From Gnomoniopsis sp. IMI 355080 (lineage: Eukaryota > Ascomycota > Sordariomycetes > Diaporthales > Gnomoniaceae): a stretch of 64,000 bases of DNA. The stretch lies in assembly GCA_027946555.1 (NCBI GenBank), contig JAPEVC010000045.1, forward strand, positions 1 through 64,000, written 5' to 3'. The notes beneath the pieces were generated by a model. It was given only the letters and a program-made list of their open reading frames with translations. It ran no database searches and was not told the DNA's origin. Position 1 is the first letter of the stretch. Every line of letters begins with the position of its first letter. This document shows positions 55,806 through 64,000 of the stretch, one piece after another. Made by a program: the position numbers and the translations under genes.

Positions 55806-57826
55806 ATGGCGTCGCACTCACTGATCGAGCCCAATGCCTGGGTCATGGCGCGCCTCCCTAATGGGACCACGAGGCTGCTTCAGATCATCCCCGGCACGCA
55901 AGTCTAGCACCCTCCTGACTGAAGAAGCTGCTCGTGCTTTTCACAGTCAAACTACAAGTGCCGACAAGCTGACTTGACTATTATAGAACACTCTCCCTCG
56001 GTCGATATGGCAACATTCCCGCGAACCTGTTGATGAAGCGGCCCTACCACATCACGTATGAGCTCCAGGATAAGGATGCCGAGAGCAACTTCTTCTCGCG
56101 CCTGCGCGTAGTACCTGCCTCCGAACTCCACGCCGATGTGATTGCAGAGGAAAGCGGGCCCTCGCGGCAGGATAGCGCCGCGCCCGAGGAGAAGATACTG
56201 TCTGCCACTGACGGCGTCGAATTCAGCTTGGTCGACAATGAGACCGGCGAGGTGGTGGCGCGGTCGAATCGCGAGATCATCGACGACAATGCTCGGCAGA
56301 CTTTGACCTGGCAGGAAATTGAGGCTCTTAAACGCGACGGGACCGACTCGGGCCAGGATCTTATCGCGAAGCTGATGCTCTCACACACCGGAATGGATCA
56401 GAAGACATTGTTCAGCATGGCCAAGTACAAGCTGCTCAAAGAGAAGAAGTTCTTGAGAAGATTCACTGTGTTGCCCGTGGACGCGAACGGGTACGGGAAC
56501 TTCTGGATGGGTGAAAGAGACGCAACCAAGATTTTGGATATGAGGGAGGAGATGATCGGCCTTGTTGGCTGCTGGGCAAATATCCACTTCAGTGAAGTGA
56601 CACACGCCGCGGTTCCTGAGGTACCAGAAGAGGAGAAGACAGATGAGATGGAGATTGAGGAGATCAAGAAGCCAAAAAAACCAGAAGGTACGAGATATCT
56701 GGTTGTGGATGACACATGCGGTCTTCTGGTCGGCGCGTTGGCAGAAAGGATGGGCGTCATGTACTGGGAAAAGGCCGAGGACGAGGCTGAGAATGGTGAG
56801 GTTGACTCACAAGAAAGCCTGAGCGCCATTCGGACGGGGAGCACTACGGCGGAGACTATTCAGGGTAAAGATGCCCCCAAGAACCCAACGAAAGAGGCTG
56901 CACAAGAAGGCACACAGTCCGTGAAGCGCAGCTCCGACGCCGAGCTTAACGACGCCCAGCCGCTCAAGAAGCGCCGCGTACCGATCCGGAAATCTGACTT
57001 CCACATCCCCTTCAGCAACACCAATACCATGACTCTGGTACATCAAAATACCCAATCCAACCTCACAAACCTCAATTACTGGGGCTTCGACAGCACCAAT
57101 CCGAATCATGAGCCGCATCCCTTACTTGACCACCTTCTCTCGCTCACCTGGTTGCAACTCCTCGACCCCGAATCCGACTCCGTCTACAGCACCGACCCGC
57201 CCTCTCGACCGGCCAGCGAAATTGCGGGTTGGAAGCCCGCACGCCGTGGTAACTATCACCGCAAGCGGCGCCGCTGGGCACGCGCACGCTACACGGTCGA
57301 CAGCGCGCGCGCAGGCGGCTTCAGTGGGCTTGTGGTTGCCAGCACCATGGACCCGATCTCGGTCGTGCGCCCGCTCCTCCCCCTCCTCGACGGCGGTGCG
57401 CCCGTCGCCGTATACAGCCCGACCATCGAGCCGCTTGCGAAACTCGTAGACGCCTTCAGCGTTGCGCGACGTGCTGCCTTCATAGGACGAGACCAGCCAC
57501 CCGAGACGATTGGGCAGAGCGCAGACGAGCTTGAGCGCTGGGAGGGCTCGGAAGAGTTCCCCATCAATCCAACACTGTTGCAAGGCGTACAATTGCATAC
57601 AAGCCGGGCGCGAAGGTGGCAAGTCCTACCTGGCCGGACGCACCCTGTGATGACAGCACGAGGCGGCCCGGAGGGTTATGTGTTTACGGCGTGGAGAGCC
57701 AAACCTGCTGAGGGAAAGGTTTCAGCGAGGGGCAAGTTCCATAGGAAGAGTAAAGCAGCTGGTGCAAGTACGGCAGAAGGCACACCTGTTGAGACCGGGA
57801 CACCAGCTACGGGTGCCGAGGCCTAG
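55806..57826 (+). CDS. TRM6: tRNA (adenine(58)-N(1))-methyltransferase non-catalytic subunit
   Basis: Counterpart of yeast Trm6/Gcd10, which binds tRNA and pairs with catalytic Trm61 to make m1A58 in tRNAs, including initiator tRNA, in the nucleus. Two exons (55806-55897, 55987-57826) give 643 residues. The start MASHSLIEPNAWVMARLPNG and the joined segment IIPGTTLSLGRYGNIPANLL match the conserved N-terminus. Joining them needs a GC-AG intron (GCAAGT donor at 55898), well supported because both sides are conserved and frame is kept. Further blocks: LLMKRPYHITYEL, QDLIAKLMLSHTGMDQKT, KFLRRFTVLPV, then the C-terminal part with GGFSGLVVASTMDP. A long acidic/basic insert with a PLKKRR patch near the middle could be a nuclear signal. 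No SAM-binding residues are expected in this subunit. Confidence 0.93.
55898..55986 (+). other. GC-AG intron of TRM6
   Basis: An 89-base intron with a GCAAGT donor and an ATTATAG acceptor. Splicing here restores the conserved Thr-Thr-Leu-Ser-Leu-Gly segment; no GT donor nearby does so. Confidence 0.85.
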
Positions 57827-58243
57827 AACCCACGTTCAGAAGGTGGCAGAATCGATCGTGTTTGGGGAACGCCGGCCGAGGGCGGTCTACAGGACAGCCC
57901 AGCTCGACCGTGAGGAATTGTATAAGACTATGATACCCATGGACGTTGAAAAGCAAATAGCTTTGGAAACCAGGTTACACTGCATAGCTAGATACCGAGC
58001 ATATTCGCACCAATGCAAGGCAATTGTGCAAATGGCCAAGGCAGCATGTCGCTTCGATCTTGTTTCTTCGACTCTCATACTTCCACCGTATCTGCGTTGA
58101 CTCCAGACACCATGATACTTTCTCGCAGGTCACACAGGCTTCCGGTCCTTTTAAATACCACTTTATGCCATGCCTCAACGAGACAGGTCTAATTTTGTTC
58201 CTTCCCGTCCCTATGCGCGTTCCTTTCTAGACTGTCATTGGCC
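57827..58243. other. Gap between convergent genes
   Basis: 3' flanks of TRM6 (plus) and ARPC3 (minus). No feature seen. Confidence 0.4.
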
Positions 58244-59014
58244 TCACAGTGCCTTGCCCATGAACTTCCTCTTTGTGAAGCTAAGCCACCACTTGCTCGG
58301 TTTGTCGTCACTGTCGGCATACACTCTCGCCAATAACCTCGTCGCCAGCTCCTGACGCACCTGGCCCATATACTGGCGCAGCTGCTCGGCGTCCTGTCTG
58401 TCACGTGGGGGCTCGTACATCTACACCAATGTCAGTACCTATGCCAGACCTTTTTCTTTGCGACCGATCGGGCGGGACTCTGTATATACCTGGTTGAGCG
58501 GGAAAGCCGGGTCACCGGGCACAGCAAAGTTGGTATCCAGTGCCAGGTTCATGACGTCCTTGGTGGCTTGCCGCACATCGGCGGCGGGCCGGATCTTGCT
58601 CAGCGCCTCGCTCACAAAGAGGATGCCGTAGATCAACAGGCGGTCTGCGGGGCCCTGGATCTCAAAGTTGCGGAAGAAGGTGTTTGCGCGGAACAGCGAC
58701 AGCACCTCATCGAGGGCATCGTAGCTGTCGGACTCTGGGTCGGGCGACTCGTTGGGGGGCAGGGGCGGGTTGGGCAGCGGAAGGGTGTACGCTGGACCGC
58801 GGGTCTTTGTGCGCAGGGGGAGGAGCGGGAAGTTGCCGATGAGGCGTGGCGGGTTGGGGTCGGCGTTGAAGATGGAGTTGTAAGCCTAGAGGGAAGAAGG
58901 GTTAATTGGGGCGGTGCCGTGTGAGGACGGTGCTCGGCCTGATAGAAGCAAGCAGTTGCGAGGAGGGGGGGAGAAAGCTGTCGTTTTGCAGAGGCTAAAT
59001 ATACGTACAGGCAT
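58244..59014 (-). CDS. ARC18: Actin-related protein 2/3 complex subunit 3 (p21)
   Basis: ARPC3 subunit of the Arp2/3 complex, which nucleates branched actin at endocytic patches. Three exons: a 6-base first exon with only ATG and one codon (59014-59009), then 58885-58490 and 58420-58244, giving 192 residues, the normal family length. Sequence landmarks are MPAYNSIFN, FRANTFFRNFEIQGPADRLL, LIYGILFVSEALSKI, ALDTNFAVPGDPAFPLNQMY and the end KWWLSFTKRKFMGKAL. The tiny first exon is certain because A-Y-N-S-I-F-N follows directly after M-P in the family. The gene symbol is that of the yeast counterpart. Confidence 0.95.
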
Positions 59015-60403
59015 TGTGAGTTAGGTGGCGCCCGCCAGCAAGCTTGCTGTAGTGGATGAGGTGGTTTATGAATCTGAATTGGGATGCGCTATTGACGAGA
59101 GTGTCATTCGGAGGGGCTGTGATGCCTTGCTTGTGCTTGTGGTTGCGACTTCAGCGTCCCCCCTGAATCGTCAATGGACCTACTCCAGCATGGATGCGCC
59201 GTAGTCGAAGGAGAGACGTCACTTGGAGCCTAGATGCTTTAACCAGCTTTGGAATAGCTTGGTCACCGTGCCAATTCTGACTCAGCGAGCGGACGGACAT
59301 GGATGAGCCACATGGACGAGCAGGCACCAGCCTCCTCAATTGTTCCCTCAGTCACCCCAGGGGACTTAGCCACAGCAGACCATTCTCCAAGACGGTCTAA
59401 TCTGGTTTTTTTCTATCTTTCTTTTCTATGTTGTGTAGAAAAGAAAATTGTTGAGTGGGTGGACAATATGTACGGAGACAGCAAACGCTCAATCTTAATT
59501 ACCTGGATAGTAGGTGCAGTGGTGCACAGAGTAGGTAGACGCATCTATTCCTTGCTCTGGTCAGGTCAGGTGACTTGGCTCCTGGTTCGCGTTATAAGCG
59601 AGAGACATAAGCGACAAGGGAGGCGAATGTTACGTGCAAGTCGGCGCTCGATTGGCTGGGCGACGCTGCTCTGTGTGTCATGGCGGCGGTTGTTGTGCTG
59701 CCTCCGGTTGCCAATGGTGTGCACTCCCACTTCCCAGCTCCCATCGGCCGTGGTCAGCCACACCAAATGCACCGAGGCGGGCTAGGGAGCCAAGAGATTA
59801 AAAAGGAACACGTCTGCCCCGTTGCGTGCAGCGGTTGCCCTCTCCATTCTTACGCGACCTGGTTCCGGCCCTTCTCCCTTTATTTATGCACCATCCGTGC
59901 ACGCCTCGCCCTCTACAGCAGCTGCAATAATAGCCTTGTCTGAAAGTCGACACTATTTGACCGGCCCGGTCTTTTGAGCCGAGTGGGGCCCTTGCATCTC
60001 GACTACGACTCAATCTAGAGTCGCCCCTTCCGTCTTGACGTGTCTTGTTGGAGTAGTCAAGCGCGTCATAACAACACGCCGGCCCCCCACTAAAGCTGCC
60101 AGCCTGTCAAACCCTGCTCCGGCTTCCACCTCACTACCGACAGAAGCAACGATCCACACTTAAAACGCGACTGCTTCTCCACGCGCACACTTATACACAC
60201 ACTCCGCATCTATCCGATGCAACTCCTTGAGTATGTCCACTCTTTGCGCATGTTGTCCCCTTCCACGCGCTACGCGTATTCGCAGCGCACAATCCCATTT
60301 GATAACGGTCACCCTGTCGCGACACTTCTGACACCCTGCCACTAGGTCTATACTCAATCGCAGCCCTATTTTAGGCCAGCTGTTCACCTCACGCCTCGCC
60401 GAC
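59015..60403. other. Divergent promoter region, ARPC3 and unknown gene
   Basis: The two genes face away from each other. No supported frame. CT- and CAC-rich segments near 60110-60200. Confidence 0.4.
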
Positions 60404-61948
60404 ATGCCGCCGCCACGACACAAGGCTGTGGCAACGGTTGCGCCCAGGACTCCGCCACCCTCACAGCCAGCTGGAGCGGGTGCACAACTCCCTGCGTCTG
60501 ATGACTTGCAGCCCGAGATTCCTTCTGCGCCAGCAACACCAATCTCACCCCCGGGCAAGACCAGGATCACAAAGCGAAAGCGAATACCGCGTATCACTCG
60601 GCCTGAGCCCGGCTCTCTCTACGATATCATGCATGACAACGAAGGTGAATCCCTGTTTCTCACCCCGATCTGCTGGACCGATGCCCACGCACGACTGCTC
60701 GGTGTAGACTTTGTCAGCCGTGATGCTGTTCGAAAGCCAGTGCCCGATTTCAACTCCTGCGCCTCGAGATATCCACCGCGTCCAAGCAGGATAGCGACGG
60801 AGCTCAGCAAGGACTTGACGTCCATTCTGTGTCCAAAATCCAGCCACCTTGACGCGGCACCTATCAAACAGGTCATGAGCACCTTCTTTCCGGCTACTTT
60901 GTCCAAGCCCAGGAGCGACGTGGATCTCGAAGTTCACTTTGCGTCTCGCAGGCTCAAGAAGGCCGTGCGCGTCGCTGTCTTGTGGAAGCATCCTGACAGC
61001 TCCACTGCTTCTTTCGACAGCGCCGCCACAAAGCCTGCCAGCTCGTACGGACGGATACCAAGCGGCGACAGTCAGACCAGCAGTTGGAGTTGTATCAACA
61101 GTCAACCACAGCTAGACAGGCCTATTCTTGCCTATGTCAACAGGTCGCACTTGGCCATGGTGCGTCGCAACTTGTATCGCGTATCACCAGGCCCCTTGGA
61201 TGGCGATCGGCAGAACACTCCGGTGCTGAACCTGCAGAGAAGACGATCGAAGAAACTCATCCCCGAGGACAGCGATCGCGACTCTTACTTGGTTGCCGTC
61301 ATGTTGGCTATAGCTCAGTCTCAATGCTATCCGCCTAGGGCGTTTTCTGGATTCTTGTCTCGGAAATCTTCCCAAGGTTCTACCAATGGCTCAGAAGGCT
61401 TGCCCTCGCCGCCGGAGTTCAAAGACGTGCCAATAAGAATTTTGTCCCAAGATTGTGACACAGCCGACTTCATCGTCTACAGCACAGTGGTCACGGCGGC
61501 CTTCCTCCAACGTTTCGCCGACCCCACCAAGGCGCCATGTCGTGACGCCTTGCACAACGGCGGTCTGAAGATCGAGATGACCAGAGTGCCTGTCTGGCCT
61601 GTCCTCGGGCTTAAGGAGCGGCTTGCCAAGGCACTCGGGCCAGCAATAGCTGGCCAGGACCTTTCACAGGTCGTTCTCGAGGAGGGAATCGAGACTTGGG
61701 AGTCGGAGGAGGAACGCAGGTTGCGCATGGGCAGCCTGAAACGTGGCAGAGACGTCCTGTCCGAGGTGTTCAATACGAGTTTTGACTGTAACGACGGAAG
61801 CTCAGAAGGACGAAGACCATCGTTTTCGATTCCATCCTCACCTAACTTGAATGGTGGTCTTGGCATTACGGTGGCCTCGCCTCCTGTGTCGCCGAGGACG
61901 CCGAAGAGGAGGCGCACTCAGACTATCAGTGAGCTTGAGGTCTGCTAG
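60404..61948 (+). CDS. Conserved-looking protein of unknown function, 514 residues
   Basis: A single frame from an ATG. I do not recognise the family. The N-terminus is Pro/Ala-rich with a basic patch (RITKRKRIPRITRPEPGSL) that could be nuclear. The middle (about 70-410) is more ordered: SLYDIMHDNEGESLFLTPIC, LDRPILAYVNRSHLAMVRRN, SYLVAVMLAIAQSQCYPPRAF, and VPIRILSQDCDTADFIVYST, which reads like a globular core. The C-terminus is Ser/Pro-rich with a second basic patch (SPRTPKRRRTQT). A Ser-rich insert between about 205 and 235 suggests a loop. A nuclear protein is plausible; no catalytic motif is visible. Confidence 0.75.
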   Translation: MPPPRHKAVATVAPRTPPPSQPAGAGAQLPASDDLQPEIPSAPATPISPPGKTRITKRKRIPRITRPEPGSLYDIMHDNEGESLFLTPICWTDAHARLLGVDFVSRDAVRKPVPDFNSCASRYPPRPSRIATELSKDLTSILCPKSSHLDAAPIKQVMSTFFPATLSKPRSDVDLEVHFASRRLKKAVRVAVLWKHPDSSTASFDSAATKPASSYGRIPSGDSQTSSWSCINSQPQLDRPILAYVNRSHLAMVRRNLYRVSPGPLDGDRQNTPVLNLQRRRSKKLIPEDSDRDSYLVAVMLAIAQSQCYPPRAFSGFLSRKSSQGSTNGSEGLPSPPEFKDVPIRILSQDCDTADFIVYSTVVTAAFLQRFADPTKAPCRDALHNGGLKIEMTRVPVWPVLGLKERLAKALGPAIAGQDLSQVVLEEGIETWESEEERRLRMGSLKRGRDVLSEVFNTSFDCNDGSSEGRRPSFSIPSSPNLNGGLGITVASPPVSPRTPKRRRTQTISELEVC

Positions 61949-63157
61949 CAGCCTTTCACTATTCGCTCTCAATTCGTTTCATGCACAAATTTATGATGGA
62001 CGGCCGCATGGTGTGGAGTTTATGAAGAATTACTTTGGTCGCGGCGTGCATAGGTGACGAGTGCTTTCGGAAGGACGAGAGAAGACGTGATCACAGTATC
62101 ATTTCTCTCTAGATATTTTAAAGTTCTGGCTCTGGGCTGGTGGTTGCAGATTGGACTTTGGGGAAACTTGGCGTCGCAAGGTCATGATAGACGAAACGGC
62201 ATGTTCATGGCGCTTGGGAATGGATCCATTTCGTCGTAGAGCGCGGTCTTATGAATGTATGTATATGGTTATTGGTCTGACAGCTATCAATGTTAGACAA
62301 TGTCTGGTGTCAAGCAGATGACCACACGGCGGGTCTTCCACCATGGTGTAAGTAAATTGACTGTTCATGCTGGGCGTTTTTTTCATATGTGAATTTCATT
62401 ACACAATATGCTATGTATAGTACCTTGTATGCAGCTTGAAGAAGCAAGGTCGGAGACCTCCAATTGCCGACAGGTGAGGCTGTTACCCCACGCGGACCTG
62501 GGACGCAGTCCTATTGGGGGAATGCAGGTGGTCAACGTGGAGATTTTCAGCCTCGTCTAAGTCGACCTAATGCAGGCACTCTCCACCTTGACAGAAACTT
62601 TCACATGTTGACAAATCCAAACAATCGGCATACTTTTATCAACGGGCATGTTATCATCGCCCAGGCGGCCAGATTGCCATGAGCGTTGGAGTTTTCCGAA
62701 TTTCCGGGAAAGGGTAAAAAAATGCGACCAGAGTGGGTCATCACGCCATGGGCTGCTTGGCCGACAAGGCCCAGTTGCAGGCCCGGTGTCGAGGCTGAGA
62801 GCGACAGCGACATCGGATAGCAAGGAGCTTGGACCAGTAACTGACAGTGGTAGCGGCGCGGAAAGTGGACTCGACCGTGGATACGATAAATGAGTTCGTC
62901 AGTTTCTTTCGGGATTCTGCGTGATTCTGTCCCTGCCGTCAGTCGGTCGTCGCGTATCTAATCTGCGGTGGGTACTCTCAACAATTCCCACTCTTCTACG
63001 CCCCTCTTTAGAGAAGCTCGCTCTCGTCTCAGATTGTCTTGCCTTCACCGCAAACGATCTCTCGTCCTCTTCCTCCTTTCCAAAAGACACCTCCCCTGCC
63101 AGCCGACTATCACGACACTTGGACATTCTAAGTCCCCCGTTCACATTATAACTCAAC
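61949..63157. other. Gene-free stretch upstream of the peroxiredoxin gene
   Basis: 3' flank of the unknown gene and promoter of the peroxiredoxin gene. The last 150 bases are rich in C and T, typical of leaders of strongly expressed fungal genes. No other feature. Confidence 0.4.
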
Positions 63158-63978
63158 ATGTCTACCAAGGCGTTTGTTCAGAAGCCCGCTCCCGGCTTCA
63201 CGGCCACCACCGTCTTTGAGCACGGCGAGTTCAAGGAGGTCTCCCTCTCTGACTACAAGGGCCAGTGGTGAGTACAGCCCAGCTTTGGTCATGCCGAATG
63301 CCCTTGCTGTATCACCATGATGCATCAACACAAACACACCCGCTCTCCTCGCTTCGGCCGTTTTAAGGCGGACTAGCTGGAGACCCCCCCAGAGTCCACG
63401 ATGAATGCTCACCAAGCCGTACCAGGGTCGTCCTCCTGTTCTACCCCATGGACTTCACCTTTGTCTGCCCCACCGAGATTCTCGCCTACAACGATGCCAT
63501 GCCCAAGTTCGAGAAGATCAACACCACCGTGCTGGGCGTCTCCACCGACAGCCACTTTACCCACCTGGCGTGGCGCGAGCGGCCCCGCAAGCAGGGCGGC
63601 CTGGGCGAGGACCTGAAGCTGCCGCTGGTGGCCGACAAGAACTTCAAGATCTCCCGCGACTACGGCGTGCTGATCGAGGAGGAGGGCATCGCCCTGCGTG
63701 GCCTTTTCATCATCGACCCCAAGGGCACCCTGCGCCAGATCACCGTCAACGACCTGCCCGTCGGCCGCAACGTCGACGAGACCCTGCGCCTTGTCGAGGC
63801 CTTCCAGTTCACCGACGAGCACGGCGAGGTCTGCCCCGCCGGCTGGCAGTCTGGCGGCGAGACCATGAAGGCTGACCCCAAGGGCAGCCTGGAGTACTTC
63901 TCCAAGGCCGGCAGTAAGTCGAGGCCCCTCAGCGAGGGCAACCCGTCCCCCATTGCAAAGAGGCCACGTATTGAGTAG
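63158..63978 (+). CDS. Typical 2-Cys peroxiredoxin (Tsa1-like)
   Basis: Thioredoxin-dependent peroxidase that removes hydrogen and alkyl peroxides in the cytosol. Two exons (63158-63267, 63426-63978) give 220 residues. The peroxidatic Cys is C51 in FTFVCPTE, the resolving Cys is C173 in GEVCPAGW. GGLG (94-97) and a C-terminal YF (LEYF) are both present; in this family they mark enzymes sensitive to hyperoxidation, able to act in signalling. After YF, the frame continues 23 residues to KRPRIE and TAG. A strong GTAAGT donor at 63914, just after KAG, means the real end may be spliced to an exon outside the window. Very GC-rich at third codon positions, unlike most of its neighbours, fitting high expression. 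Confidence 0.92.
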
Positions 63979-64000
63979 AGGTTCTTCCGAACAACAGGCA

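Noticed and set aside
57678..58100. 140-codon plus-strand frame past the end of TRM6
   Set aside because: Out of frame with TRM6, starts inside it and has no domain; 3' untranslated sequence.
1..64000. CRISPR arrays, rRNA, intact transposons
   Set aside because: No regularly spaced repeats, no rRNA-like sequence, and no transposase or reverse transcriptase frame were seen.

Overview
The window looks like nuclear DNA of a filamentous ascomycete (Pezizomycotina, most likely Sordariomycetes). The signs are short 48-70 base introns with GTRAGT/YAG sites, genes on both strands separated by 0.4-2.9 kb of gene-free DNA, an AT-rich RIP-like tract at the left edge, and gene families typical of that group: laccase, a cellobiose dehydrogenase-type cytochrome, a Zn2Cys6 regulator, secreted phosphatase and esterase, and ankyrin proteins. 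I assigned 21 protein genes with confidence moderate to high, plus one weak ORF. Most splice junctions were worked out by hand and keep frame. No tRNA, rRNA, CRISPR or intact transposon was seen.

Left part (1-22 kb): an AT-rich decayed tract; a GPI-anchored haem-cytochrome (AA8) protein; a single-pass surface protein with a fucose-lectin-like ectodomain; a 1607-residue KDM4-type JmjN/JmjC/PHD histone demethylase on the minus strand; a nine-exon laccase on the minus strand; and a 1159-residue protein of unknown function.

Middle (22-45 kb): a Zn2Cys6 transcription factor, divergent from a secreted acid phosphatase; an ankyrin protein with an internal tandem serine-rich repeat and a Cys cluster; a small secreted protein; a membrane protein with a large Asn/Gln/Gly-rich stalk; a RidA-family protein; and a small Gly/Ala/Glu-rich secreted protein. 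This part is accessory in character, with gene-free stretches of up to 2.9 kb carrying scattered copies of the palindrome ACCTAGGT.

Right part (45-64 kb): a secreted type-B carboxylesterase (with a GC-AG intron); a citrate synthase of the bacterial/glyoxysomal type ending in the peroxisomal signal SKL; a secretory-pathway prolyl 4-hydroxylase-type dioxygenase divergent from a PDI-like protein that ends in HEEL; a 63-residue secreted peptide; then conserved housekeeping genes: TRM6/GCD10 (also with a GC-AG intron), the Arp2/3 subunit ARPC3, an unknown conserved protein, and a typical 2-Cys peroxiredoxin at the right edge.

I see no convincing single operon-like system. The most unusual points are the PDI-like gene whose first thioredoxin half cannot be read cleanly, the tandem-repeat ankyrin protein, the N/Q-rich membrane protein, the PTS1 citrate synthase, and two homology-supported GC-AG introns.
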